NCBI GenBank assembly: GCA_023392595.1
Contig: JAEVYU010000056.1
Span: 1 to 64,000, forward strand
Source: Bacillota bacterium
Lineage (GTDB): Bacteria > Bacillota > UBA4882 > UBA8346
Reading direction: 5' to 3'
DNA: 64,000 bases
This document shows, piece by piece, positions 17,303-26,038 of the stretch; the first letter of the stretch is position 1, and every line of letters starts with the position of its first letter. Below the pieces are notes generated by a model that made no database searches, was not told where the DNA came from, and saw only the letters and a list, made by a program, of their open reading frames with translations. The position numbers were made by a program, and so were the translations under genes.

Positions 17303-18016
17303 ATGAACGCTTTCTGGCTCTCATTTGCCATGATTTTTTTGGCTGAACTCGGGGACAAGACCCAGCTGGTAGCCCTGACCTTAGCAACTTGTTATAATGC
17401 CCGGGTGGTTATATGGGGCATTTTTTGGTCGACTTTAATTATCCATATCTTCTCAGCCGGTATCGGATGGTTGATCGGCGGCCACCTTCCGACAAATTGG
17501 ATTCTTTTTACAGCCGGACTTGCCTTTATCGGTTTCGGATTTTGGACACTGCGCGGCGACTCGCTGGATGATGATGAAAAATCATGCGGTACCAAGAAAA
17601 AAAAGGGTGTTTTCTGGATGGTCTTTGTAACTTTCTTTTTGGCCGAGCTGGGCGATAAAACAATGCTCAGTACCGTTACACTGGCAACCGCCAATCCCTT
17701 TATACCAGTATGGCTTGGCTCGACAATCGGCATGGTTTTCTCCGACGGACTGGCAATCGTAGTTGGCAAAGTACTGGGCGCCAAACTTCCGGAACGACTG
17801 ATTAAAATCGGGGCTTCGATTATTTTCTTCGGTTTTGGAATATTCAGCATGGTGGATGGAGGACGCAAGCTGCCCCTTTCCGCATGGGCCGGTGGCATAA
17901 TAATTATTTTGGTATTGTTTTTTATTTTCTTCCGAAAAAATTTGTCCTTGACGGCCAAGAAAAGCGAAAATACCCCTGAAGTAAAAGAAGAGGTCGCCGC
18001 GACCAAAACGCGCTAA
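17303..18016 (+). CDS. Manganese exporter, UPF0016 (GDT1/TMEM165/MntX) family
   Basis: 237 residues, about six to seven membrane helices in two homologous halves, each carrying the family signature: LAELGDKTQLVALTLA (residues 13–28) and LAELGDKTMLSTVTLA near 115. The linker between halves is charged (DDDEKSCGTKKKK). Known members export Mn2+ (or exchange Ca2+/Mn2+ for H+). The Mn2+ riboswitch in its leader is independent support. SD CGGAGG is 9 nt before the ATG. The tail after the last helix is lysine/glutamate-rich and cytoplasmic. Confidence 0.93.
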   Translation: MNAFWLSFAMIFLAELGDKTQLVALTLATCYNARVVIWGIFWSTLIIHIFSAGIGWLIGGHLPTNWILFTAGLAFIGFGFWTLRGDSLDDDEKSCGTKKKKGVFWMVFVTFFLAELGDKTMLSTVTLATANPFIPVWLGSTIGMVFSDGLAIVVGKVLGAKLPERLIKIGASIIFFGFGIFSMVDGGRKLPLSAWAGGIIIILVLFFIFFRKNLSLTAKKSENTPEVKEEVAATKTR

Positions 18017-18025
18017 GTTATTATT

Positions 18026-18526
18026 TTAAAAACAACCTGTTTTCTTTTGGTTAATCCGGAATGAGCGGGAGTCAACACCACGCTGGACAGCTAAGATACC
18101 GTCCAAATGATCGTATTCATGCTGAATCAGTTCGGACAAATCATTTTCCGCCTCCCAGCATTGGTCCTGCCATTCCAAGTCTTTATAAAACAGCTTAACC
18201 TTTCGAAACCGGTTGACCCTCACTTCCAATCCGGGGAAACTCATGCAATCATCCCACAGCTCAAACTGTTGGTCCCCCAATTCCAATCTGGGATTGATCA
18301 GGCAGTAGGATTGACCATCAAGATTCATATAAATCATCCGCAAAAATTCCCCGATTTGAGGGGCGGCAATGGCTCTCCCAAAACCGTACTTGGCTCTGAA
18401 ATCAAGCAATGTGTCTTGGAGATCCCCGGCTACTTCAGTGATCTTCGCAAGTTCTCCTTGGCCGGCTTCCCGTGAAACGTTGTAAAGAGAAGGATTACCC
18501 AAAAGTAAGATTTCCCGTTTGGACAT
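18026..18526 (-). CDS. def: Peptide deformylase
   Basis: 166 residues; removes the formyl group from nascent proteins. All three family motifs are present: GRAIAAPQIG (about 48–57), DDCMSFPG with the metal-ligand cysteine (about 91–98), and LIQHEYDHLDG (about 131–141) with the HExxH ligands. Motif 2 reads DDCMS instead of the usual EGCLS, a modest deviation. Start ATG 18526 has GGAGTG upstream. The C-terminus is short and basic, as in type 1 enzymes. It converges on the manganese exporter gene with a 9-nt gap, so the two transcripts must overlap or share a 3' region. Confidence 0.93.
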   Translation of the reverse strand: MSKREILLLGNPSLYNVSREAGQGELAKITEVAGDLQDTLLDFRAKYGFGRAIAAPQIGEFLRMIYMNLDGQSYCLINPRLELGDQQFELWDDCMSFPGLEVRVNRFRKVKLFYKDLEWQDQCWEAENDLSELIQHEYDHLDGILAVQRGVDSRSFRINQKKTGCF

Positions 18527-18700
18527 ATTTTTCACTCCATGATTCAATTTTCTGTTGTAATTATTAATGATAATTCGAAAAAAATTCGCTACTTCCTTCC
18601 CCGTCCACCCCGAAAGCCGAAAGCCTATTCTTTTTTCACATAAGCCCCGGGGCAGGCATATCTATATCATAAAAGTCTTCCAAGAAAGGATTTTTTATCA

Positions 18701-19675
18701 ATGAAACTCTTTTCATTCCCTGCGCGAGCATGGGTCATTATGTTAATCCTTACAATTTTAAGCGCCATAATGGTTTTCAATTCGACTGGCGCCGCGGAAC
18801 CCATGCCGGAAATTAAAATTGCCGGACAATTCGGTCTAGTCTATGCGCCGCTGATGATTGCCGATAAACTGCATATTTTTGAAAAGAACGGCTTAAAACC
18901 GATATGGAAGGAGTATGGTTCCGGAGCAGCTGTTCGTGAAAGTTTGATTTCCGGTGAAGCCGATGTCGGTTTTATGGGAATACCTCCCTTTTTAATCGGT
19001 TGGGAAAAAGGTTGTCCCTGGAAGGTTTCCATGGGTTTTGTGGTGGTCCCGGTGGGACTGGTAACCAACAATCCGCAAATTAAAAGTTTAAAAGACTTTA
19101 AGCCCGGCGATAAAATCGCCGTGCCCTCTCCAGGGAGCGTGCAGCATATCCTGCTTGCGATGGCCGCTGAAAAAGTATTGGGCTCTCCGAACGCCCTGGA
19201 TACCAATATTATGGCAATGCCACACCCCGATGCCCTGGCCGCCTTGATCTCCAAAAAAGGACTGACAGCCCATTTTACCACTCCGCCCTATTTGTTTGAA
19301 GAATTGAGCCAACCGGGTTTTCATTTGGTAATCAGTGGTAAATCGGTTTTTGGCCGTCCTTTCAGTTTCAATGTAGGAGTTGCCTCTAAAAAATTCCATG
19401 ATCAAAAGCCTCTGCAATATCTGGCCTTTGTGAAAGCAATCAATTATTCCTTTTCATGGTTGAATGGCAACATGGAAGCTGCCGCCAATCTATTGGCGCC
19501 CGAATTTAAGTTAACACCCCAAAAGACCCTACAGTACCTGAAATGGCCCGGGATGGATTATACCACCAAACCTTATGGCTTAATGGAGTTCGCTTATTTC
19601 ATGAAAAGGGCCGGCTTTCTTAAGAAAACTCCTCAGGATCCGGCGGAAATCCTTTGGGAAAATGTAAAACTATGA
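18701..19675 (+). CDS. NitT/TauT-type ABC transporter substrate-binding protein
   Basis: 324 residues. Signal peptide of about 32 residues ending near TGAAEP, no lipobox. The mature protein has the SsuA/TauA/ThiY-like pattern: IAGQFGLVYAPLMIADKLHI, SGEADVGFMGIPPFLIGWEKG, and DPAEILWENV at the C-terminus. It is followed by a permease and ATPase of the same class. Members import sulfonates, nitrate, pyrimidine precursors, riboflavin and others; nothing in the leader (no riboswitch seen) reveals the ligand. Confidence 0.9.
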   Translation: MKLFSFPARAWVIMLILTILSAIMVFNSTGAAEPMPEIKIAGQFGLVYAPLMIADKLHIFEKNGLKPIWKEYGSGAAVRESLISGEADVGFMGIPPFLIGWEKGCPWKVSMGFVVVPVGLVTNNPQIKSLKDFKPGDKIAVPSPGSVQHILLAMAAEKVLGSPNALDTNIMAMPHPDALAALISKKGLTAHFTTPPYLFEELSQPGFHLVISGKSVFGRPFSFNVGVASKKFHDQKPLQYLAFVKAINYSFSWLNGNMEAAANLLAPEFKLTPQKTLQYLKWPGMDYTTKPYGLMEFAYFMKRAGFLKKTPQDPAEILWENVKL

Positions 19676-19746
19676 TCCTAATTTATACGATCTGCTAAAA
19701 AAAATGAGGGAGACTCATAATTTGCAGCAATATTCGAGGAAACACC

Positions 19747-20538
19747 ATGGTTAAACTGAAAGCCTTCAATTCCAAAACCTCCCGCCAAATGCTTTTTATG
19801 ATCATGGTAATGATTGGCTGGGAGTCATTATCGAGGATCGGGCACCTCCCGGCCTTACTGTTCCCTTCATTGAGCAGTGTTTTAAAAGAGCTAATGGTCC
19901 AAACCGTCAATGGGGAATTAATCCATCGGACCTGCTTTTCTCTGTATTTGATCGGTGTGGGCCTAGGGCTGGCAATCATATTGGCGCTCACCTTGACAAT
20001 ACTGGCAGCATGCATCCCTATCATTTCCGAATGGGTGCAAGTTTTAATGGCGGTTCTCCACCCCCTGCCGGGAATCGCCATTTTACCCATAGTCATTCTT
20101 TGGTTAGGCACCGGTCCACAGTCAATTATTGCGGTCATCGTCATGTCCGCTGTTTGGCCCCTGGTGGCGAACTTACATACCGGCCTGAAGACGATTCCCG
20201 TTACCCAGATCGAAGTCGGAAAAAATTTGGGACTTGAAGGAATCCCATTGGTATGGTCCATTCTATTGCCGGGCGCTTTTCCCCATATCTTAAGCGGCCT
20301 AAGAGTGGGTTGGGCTCGCGCCTGGCAAACAGCGGTAGCAGCGGAAATGGTCTTCGGCGCCAGCGGCGGCGAAGGCGGACTGGGATGGTTTATTTATAAG
20401 GAACGTTTTTTTATGGAAATTGCCGCTGTATTCGCAGGCATGATCGTAATTGTCATCATCGGGCTTATTGTAGAGCGCTTGTTTTTTGAGGTTATTGAAA
20501 TAAAAACCGTTCGACGCTGGGGTATGTCCACTCACTAA
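19747..20538 (+). CDS. NitT/TauT-type ABC transporter permease
   Basis: 263 residues, about six membrane helices. The EAA-like loop reads LKTIPVTQIEVGKNLGLEGI (about residues 144–163), followed by LPGAFPHILSGLRVGWARAW, as in SsuC/TauC. Start ATG has GAGGAAACACC upstream. Second gene of the three-gene importer, 71 nt after the binding-protein gene. Confidence 0.93.
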   Translation: MVKLKAFNSKTSRQMLFMIMVMIGWESLSRIGHLPALLFPSLSSVLKELMVQTVNGELIHRTCFSLYLIGVGLGLAIILALTLTILAACIPIISEWVQVLMAVLHPLPGIAILPIVILWLGTGPQSIIAVIVMSAVWPLVANLHTGLKTIPVTQIEVGKNLGLEGIPLVWSILLPGAFPHILSGLRVGWARAWQTAVAAEMVFGASGGEGGLGWFIYKERFFMEIAAVFAGMIVIVIIGLIVERLFFEVIEIKTVRRWGMSTH

Positions 20539-20569
20539 GAAGAAAACCGTTTTCGGGGGAAAAAAGAAA

Positions 20570-21424
20570 ATGAAAGATGAATTAATCATTCACAACCTCT
20601 CGAAAGTTTTTCAAGTCGAGCGCCAAGAAGTGCGGGCCTTCGAGGCCGTGGATTTTTCGGTTCCGAAAGGACAATTTATTTGCATTGTCGGGCCCTCCGG
20701 CTGTGGCAAATCAACGCTTTTACGGTGCATTGCCGGTCTGGAAACACCCTCGGGAGGCGAAATAACCTACGGAGGGAAGTCCATCACAAAACCAAGCAAA
20801 GACCGAATGGTAGTATTTCAAAGTTTTGAACAATTATTTCCCTGGTTGACTGTTCTTAAGAATATAACTTACGCACTGCATGTCACGAAAGGGAAAACCA
20901 CCCCAAAACCGGATGAAGCAATGTTCAAAACGAAAGAAACCATTGCTCGTGAATATTTGCATTTGGTCGGCCTCGACGGATACGAGGATTTATTCCCTCA
21001 TCAGCTATCAGGGGGAATGAAGCAAAGGGTTGCTATTGCAAGAGCACTGGCAGTCAGACCCCGGATACTCTTAATGGATGAACCCTTCGGTAGTTTGGAT
21101 GCCTTTAACCGCAATATTTTACAGGAGGAATTGCTAAGGATATGGCAGGAAACAAAAACCACCACCCTTTTTGTAACGCATAGTATCGAGGAGTCTGTCC
21201 TCCTCAGTGACCAAGTCATCGTATTGACAAGCAATCCGGGAAAGGTTAAAGCCATTATTGTTAACGGTTTAGAAAGGCCCCGTTCTCCTGAAAAGCCGGA
21301 ATTTATGGAGCTTTGGAAAAGGCTTAATGGATTGCTGGGCCTGCACTCAAAAACAATATCCGAAGCCGTCATCCGGCGCCGGACAATTTTTGATGAAACG
21401 GAAGTGATTCAACCTGTTTTGTAA
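20570..21424 (+). CDS. NitT/TauT-type ABC transporter ATPase
   Basis: 284 residues, a single ABC domain. Walker A GPSGCGKST (about 42), signature LSGGMKQRVAIARAL (about 145), Walker B ILLMDEPFGSLDAF, and the H-loop VTHSIEES. A Q-loop variant reads FQSFEQLFPW, close to the SsuB/TauB form. It completes the importer begun at 18701, 31 nt after the permease gene. Confidence 0.94.
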   Translation: MKDELIIHNLSKVFQVERQEVRAFEAVDFSVPKGQFICIVGPSGCGKSTLLRCIAGLETPSGGEITYGGKSITKPSKDRMVVFQSFEQLFPWLTVLKNITYALHVTKGKTTPKPDEAMFKTKETIAREYLHLVGLDGYEDLFPHQLSGGMKQRVAIARALAVRPRILLMDEPFGSLDAFNRNILQEELLRIWQETKTTTLFVTHSIEESVLLSDQVIVLTSNPGKVKAIIVNGLERPRSPEKPEFMELWKRLNGLLGLHSKTISEAVIRRRTIFDETEVIQPVL

Positions 21425-21586
21425 TCATTGATATCTATTTGTAATCTTTGATTTCTTTCAGCGCCATTTAGCTGCAGCATGTTAATTTCATGTAAGAATA
21501 GATGACTTTCCACTATTCCCCTCCTTCTGATTCTATGGTAAAATATTATTTAACATACGAATCAATTAACCAAAGGATGATAATCC

Positions 21587-23254
21587 ATGAAATGGCACTT
21601 TCCACAACCAACAAGATTGTATGCCCATATGACCATTACCAAACTGGTAATCGTAGGATTCTCAACGATCCTGGCGCTCCTTACCATGATTAACATTATC
21701 GTCTTATTTGGAATTCAGGGCATTGTTCATAGTTATGAAACCATTGTCGAAAACGAGACCATCCGAAGCAACGAAAATGAACTGGTAAGAATTTTCGATA
21801 ACTTCCATTATATCTCGCAATTCGCAGCCGACGATATCCAACAAACCCAGTCGTTATCCATTGATAACGGGGTAACTTTAATGAGCGCCATGTTGGATAT
21901 GGATGTCCATACCAAGGAAATCATGGGATACTTGAAGAAAAACAATGTCAAGGATAATAAAATCCTGCTGAACCGCTTAAATAAAAATTTAAAGTTCATC
22001 CGTTTATATAAATCAACCAATGACATTACAAGCATGGAAGTACTCAATGACATCAAAAACGGAGTCACCTCGGTTCAGGCCATTATCAATAACGATTTAT
22101 TTCCACTGGTCAACGACACTGTGGACAATTCCACCGAGCAGGCTAAAAACAGGACCACCGTCTCGATCTGGATCATTATCGGCTCAAACTTGGTGGTATT
22201 CGGATTGGTCATAATCCTTGTCGCTACCATCCGCCGAATTGTAACCGGGCACCGGCAACCCATTATCGAAACTGCCATCCTTTCGGCAAACGGCGCTCAA
22301 GATGTATCCAAGTACACTTTAGCCAACAAAGAAGCCATCGGTCAGGTAAAAGAGGTTTTTTTGGAAATGAGCCGGGCTTTTGAAAATATAACCGAAAGTA
22401 CCCAGGATTCTACTGCCGGTATTCAAAAAATTACTGATTCCACGGAAAAAGCGGCCGAATCCCTTAAGACCTTATCGGACCAGGCTTTGCAAATTTACGA
22501 ATACTTAAACCAAAACCAAACCGAAATCCAGGGGAGCGAAACTCATTTATTACAACTTCGCGATAAAATTAATGAGTCAACCAACCGGATTCAGACCAAT
22601 GCAGAAACCGCTGCCGAACTGCATGACAAGTTTGTTGCCCTTACCAATCAGGTTGAAGGTATTGATGATATTTTAAAAACAATTGATGACGTTAAAGAAC
22701 AAACCACAATGTTGTCGTTAAACGCCGGAATCGAAGCAGCCCGGGCCGGAGAACACGGGAGAGGCTTCGAGATTGTCGCCAAAAAAATTCGCCACCTTTC
22801 GGAACAATCCGGCCAGTCCACATCGGAAATTCACGGTATCATCGAAGAAATCCATCAAGCAGTTGTCGAGGTCGAATCCGCTATGGTGGAAGTTATCGAG
22901 GGTGTGAGAAACTCAGTGGAAGAGATCGCCGGAGTCAGCGAAGAATTTAACGATTTACGGGAATCCCACAAAAAAGTTTTATCGGGAATTGAGACTTTGA
23001 TGCAACAGGCCAATAGTCAGTTGAGGGCAACAAAAAACATCGAGGAAGCTTCCGAAAAAATCACCGCCGAAGTGCAACAAATTTCGGCGTTATCGGAAGA
23101 AGTTTACGCTTCCATGGAGGAATTGTCCGCCGAGGCCGAGAACGCTCTCGAACAGTTGGAATTAGTGGATAACAATGTGCAGCGCACTTCTGAAATTGCG
23201 GTGAACCAAGAATCATTAGCCAAGCAAGTGAACGAACAAGTATCTTCGTTGTGA
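21587..23254 (+). CDS. Methyl-accepting chemotaxis protein
   Basis: 555 residues. A first membrane helix (about 22–45), an extracellular four-helix-type sensor of about 140 residues, a second helix (about 188–212), then a long cytoplasmic coiled coil. The kinase-control tip reads LSLNAGIEAARAGEHGRGFE (about 382–401). No clear HAMP consensus follows the second helix, and there is no C-terminal receptor pentapeptide. SD AAAGGA 10 nt upstream. No che genes are nearby; it sits alone after the NitT/TauT importer, so a sensory link to that importer is possible but unproven. Confidence 0.92.
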   Translation: MKWHFPQPTRLYAHMTITKLVIVGFSTILALLTMINIIVLFGIQGIVHSYETIVENETIRSNENELVRIFDNFHYISQFAADDIQQTQSLSIDNGVTLMSAMLDMDVHTKEIMGYLKKNNVKDNKILLNRLNKNLKFIRLYKSTNDITSMEVLNDIKNGVTSVQAIINNDLFPLVNDTVDNSTEQAKNRTTVSIWIIIGSNLVVFGLVIILVATIRRIVTGHRQPIIETAILSANGAQDVSKYTLANKEAIGQVKEVFLEMSRAFENITESTQDSTAGIQKITDSTEKAAESLKTLSDQALQIYEYLNQNQTEIQGSETHLLQLRDKINESTNRIQTNAETAAELHDKFVALTNQVEGIDDILKTIDDVKEQTTMLSLNAGIEAARAGEHGRGFEIVAKKIRHLSEQSGQSTSEIHGIIEEIHQAVVEVESAMVEVIEGVRNSVEEIAGVSEEFNDLRESHKKVLSGIETLMQQANSQLRATKNIEEASEKITAEVQQISALSEEVYASMEELSAEAENALEQLELVDNNVQRTSEIAVNQESLAKQVNEQVSSL

Positions 23255-23360
23255 TTTCAGGCAATCGGCCCGACTTGGAAAATATTTAGAGGCAATCCAA
23301 AAAAATTTTAAATCCATGGGAAATAGAATACTTTTTCTTTTCTTATGCGTGTTGTATTTT

Positions 23361-23392
23361 ATTCATGGTGCGCGTGTCCTGGCACCATGAAT
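23361..23392. repeat. Perfect 11-bp inverted repeat between convergent genes
   Basis: ATTCATGGTGC (23361–23371) and GCACCATGAAT (23382–23392) with a 10-nt loop. Neither side has a clean T-run, so it is a weak terminator at best. Just downstream, AAGACAGCCCC (about 23400–23410) matches the end of the MITE-like repeat seen at 2795 and 24696 and may be a remnant of a third copy. Confidence 0.55.
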
Positions 23393-23478
23393 ATCCTTAA
23401 AGACAGCCCCTCGGTCTTAGTCCAAGCCATCCCGGCGATATTTCCAGGATAACAATCGATTCTTCATCACCCGGGAGA

Positions 23479-24111
23479 CTACTTTACAACTTCCAATTCA
23501 AGCTTTCGGCTTCGTCGGAATATTCCGGCGCTTTGTTGGATTACAATCGTCCCTGCAATGAAATCATGAAGCGTTTGATTCTTTTTAAAGAAAAGCATCA
23601 TCCAAAAACCGCCAAATAATAACGCGGTTGAAATAATTTTGCTCCAATACCGGACATTCGCTTGCCCGAAAGTAATCCTCTGGCAATGAACATCCAAGAC
23701 TGCCAGGCCCATGATTTTCTTTCCGAAAGTTGCCTGAAATTTTGAACTTTCAAGCCAGGTAAAATAAAACCAGTTAAGTCCGAAGGAAAATACGACCCCA
23801 AATCCTACAGCAAAAGATCCGATGATATGAAAATCCACTGGTTGTCCTCCAATAAAAGACATCAGCAAAATCACGCCGCTGATAAGGGAAGCCAGTAGCC
23901 CCTCGCCCCCTACTAAAATACATAGATCAAAAACAATAGCGGCAGTACGCTGTATAAATCCTGCGTAGCAAACTTGCGGCGGTTCAACCATTACCTTCTT
24001 CGGTTTAACTTCTGCAGGCTTTTTAGGGTTCACAATGTCTTCCAGAAAGCCGCAATAGTTACAGGATACCTTGTCTTCAGCCAGCTCGGCCCCACATCTT
24101 AAACAATGCAA
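23479..24111 (-). CDS. Zinc-ribbon plus RDD-domain membrane protein
   Basis: 210 residues. The N-terminus has a zinc ribbon CLRCGAE...CNYCG (residues 3–21), a short proline/lysine linker, then an RDD domain with about three to four membrane helices; the conserved RDD elements are AGFIQRTAAIVFDLCI, FQATFGKKIMGLAVLD and LHDFIAGT. RDD proteins are poorly understood; some affect ion transport. Start is TTG at 24111 with AAGGAGAGG upstream. Confidence 0.85.
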   Translation of the reverse strand: MHCLRCGAELAEDKVSCNYCGFLEDIVNPKKPAEVKPKKVMVEPPQVCYAGFIQRTAAIVFDLCILVGGEGLLASLISGVILLMSFIGGQPVDFHIIGSFAVGFGVVFSFGLNWFYFTWLESSKFQATFGKKIMGLAVLDVHCQRITFGQANVRYWSKIISTALLFGGFWMMLFFKKNQTLHDFIAGTIVIQQSAGIFRRSRKLELEVVK

Positions 24112-24346
24112 TTGATTCCTCTCCTTATCATGATGTCAATGAACTTCCCTGTATTTATCATCGGAACCAATTGAAATTCAATTTAACCAGTTAATTTCCA
24201 AAATCCAAAGTAAAATATGTATTTTGGATTGGGGCATCCCAAAAATCGCGGTTTTTTAACCCAGGATCAATCCAAATTTTTTTCCTCTCCAAACAGTCAA
24301 AGGACGATCCTTTCTCAAATTTAAGAGTCTCCTCACCATAATGAAA

Positions 24347-24374
24347 AAAACTTGCCAAATTTAGGACAAGTTTT
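24347..24374 (-). terminator. Intrinsic terminator of the 30-residue peptide gene
   Basis: Read on the minus strand: AAAACTTG, a 12-nt loop, CAAGTTTT and a further T-run (to about 24344). It lies 120 nt downstream of the small gene at 24497. Confidence 0.7.
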
Positions 24375-24496
24375 CATTTCCATAAAATCGATGACCGATT
24401 ATTTACATCATTCAAAAACATGTTTTATCATATTAATTTCCACAATTTATGATAAAGCCAATTTTAATATTCTGCAAAATGAATTTCCAGGACGAG

Positions 24497-24589
24497 TTAC
24501 TTTCTTAACATCTTAATTGTACCATAAAAAGAGGCGGCAATTAGGAAAATTAAACCAAAAAACAAAAACCTGAAAATAAATTCTTTCAT
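24497..24589 (-). CDS. 30-residue single-helix membrane peptide
   Basis: A short gene with AAGGAG 8 nt before its ATG. The product begins MKEFIFRFLFFGLIFLIAAS and ends in YGTIKMLRK: one hydrophobic helix with positive charges at both ends. It has its own downstream terminator at 24347. No family is recognised; possible roles include a small regulatory membrane protein or a type I toxin-like peptide (inference). A sigma-A-like −10 TATAAT lies far upstream near 24850 on the same strand, with the MITE-like repeat in between. Confidence 0.6.
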   Translation of the reverse strand: MKEFIFRFLFFGLIFLIAASFYGTIKMLRK

Positions 24590-24695
24590 GGGTCTACTCC
24601 TTGTTCCAATCAGTTGACAACCAAGTGCGAGTAAAATCATGTTCTTGTAACTGTCTTTTTTAAAGAGCAATTCCCGGGATATTCTATTGTAAAAA

Positions 24696-24811
24696 AAGGG
24701 GCTGTCCTAAAGTAAATTTATCAAAAGAGATAACAATATATAAATTTGTTAATCCACGATGCAATATATTGTATACTTTTCTGATTATAAAATACTTTTT
24801 AGACAGCCTTA
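24696..24811. repeat. MITE-like palindromic repeat, copy B
   Basis: About 116 bp with left end AAGGGGCTGTCCTAAAG and right end TTTTTAGACAGCCTT; inside, AACAATATATA and AATATATTGTATAC form inverted arms. It shares ends, size and AT-rich interior with copy A at 2795–2906. It contains no open frame. Confidence 0.7.
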
Positions 24812-24916
24812 GGTGAGGGGTAAAACATCTTGCAAACTGCTGAACTTCATTTACATTATATCAAGCTTTCGCTTATATAAAAGGCCTGATTTTCTAGGAC
24901 TAAAATACTAAAAAAC

Positions 24917-24948
24917 AAAAAAAGTCCTATTTTTATGGGACTTTTTTT
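24917..24948 (-). terminator. Bidirectional intrinsic terminator after the NarL-type regulator
   Basis: AAAAAAAGTCC (24917–24927), 10-nt loop, GGACTTTTTTT (24938–24948). The T-run on the minus strand serves the regulator gene ending at 24952; the A/T symmetry allows use in both directions. Confidence 0.85.
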
Positions 24949-24951
24949 GTT

Positions 24952-25605
24952 TTATACCGACATTATTTTCTTGATCTTCTCAACTGCCTCTTTGGTATTA
25001 CTGACTTCCAGTTTCTTCAGCAAATTCGTAATGTGATTTTTTACGGTATTCTCAGTTGTATATGTCAATTTTGCAATTTGGGAACGATTCAGATCCTCTT
25101 CCAAATATTTTAATACTTCCTTCTCTCTCGTTGTTAGTTGAAAATTTTCCAATACATCATCTTTCTTTTTTTCAATTAAAAGCTTTTCATAACTCTCTAC
25201 CATTTTTGTCATTACTTCTGCCGTAGACCATCTTTTAAGTACTTCTCTAATAGTTTCGGGCAATTTTTTAAAATTTTCTTTGACTACAAAATCCTTGGCC
25301 CCGGATAAAAGGGCCTTTTCTACATGAACCGGATTTTCCGAACTGGTCGTAACAATGATTTTCGCATCGGAAATGGCTTTAATTTCCTGAATCCATACTA
25401 AACCTTCCGGTTCCACTCCAGAAAAATATAAATCAAGAATGACAATATCCGGTTTTAATAATTTTAGTAAGGCAAGACCGTCCGTATGGTTTTTGGCCGA
25501 ACCCACCACGATCATATCATCTTCGCAATCCAGCAAAAGGGTTATATACTTAATCCACACCGTTGAATCATCTATAATTAATACTTTTGTCTTATCCTGA
25601 TCCAT
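24952..25605 (-). CDS. NarL/LuxR-type response regulator (orphan)
   Basis: 217 residues. Receiver domain with the acidic pair IIDD near residue 12, phospho-acceptor in DIVILDLYFSG (about residue 59), TTSS and the conserved lysine in FVVKENF. The C-terminal LuxR helix-turn-helix reads LTTREKEVLKYLEEDLNRSQ and TENTVKNHITNLLKKL. Start uncertain between adjacent ATGs at 25608 and 25605; the second has better spacing to AAAGG. No histidine kinase is adjacent, so the partner is elsewhere. Confidence 0.92.
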   Translation of the reverse strand: MDQDKTKVLIIDDSTVWIKYITLLLDCEDDMIVVGSAKNHTDGLALLKLLKPDIVILDLYFSGVEPEGLVWIQEIKAISDAKIIVTTSSENPVHVEKALLSGAKDFVVKENFKKLPETIREVLKRWSTAEVMTKMVESYEKLLIEKKKDDVLENFQLTTREKEVLKYLEEDLNRSQIAKLTYTTENTVKNHITNLLKKLEVSNTKEAVEKIKKIMSV

Positions 25606-26038
25606 CATAACCTTTCTCTGCCTTATCAAAATCTATTGAACCAGTATGTAATTAATATTTCAGATCCTGATAAGTTTCATTTTCACCTCACTTTCTGGAT
25701 ATATTTCCCTAATTTTATTTTTTAGGTTTATTAATTAATCAAAAAGATTCTTTCATAGATAAATTAATTAATTGTTAGAAGAACTCTCCAATCGATAGAT
25801 TCCATAATTTCTTGAAATTAAATCAAAAACCCTTTGTCGAATTTTACTATTTTTTACATTATTCATCTTGTCGCAGCACTATTGCGAATAATTATTTTTT
25901 ACCAACCCAAGAAAATTTTCGATGTCGATTATTCTGACTTTTTGACGAAAGGTAATGACTTCCTTTTATATCATAATATATCATATTTCTTGACCCTTGC
26001 ATTTCCTTTTCGGGACAACCCCATTAAAGGGGATTCTA
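25606..26038. other. AT-rich intergenic region, no gene seen
   Basis: The region holds the promoter of the response regulator and the 3' end of the spoVR operon. A plus-strand open frame from 25834 starts with TTG without a binding site and runs into the spoVR 3' end; I do not accept it. No terminator was identified with confidence. Confidence 0.5.

Noticed and set aside
17392..18006. Minus-strand open frame opposite the manganese exporter
   Set aside because: Shadow of the UPF0016 gene; Ser/Pro/Lys-rich and without start signals.
19695..20261. Minus-strand open frame opposite the NitT/TauT permease
   Set aside because: Antisense to a well-supported permease gene; no family features.
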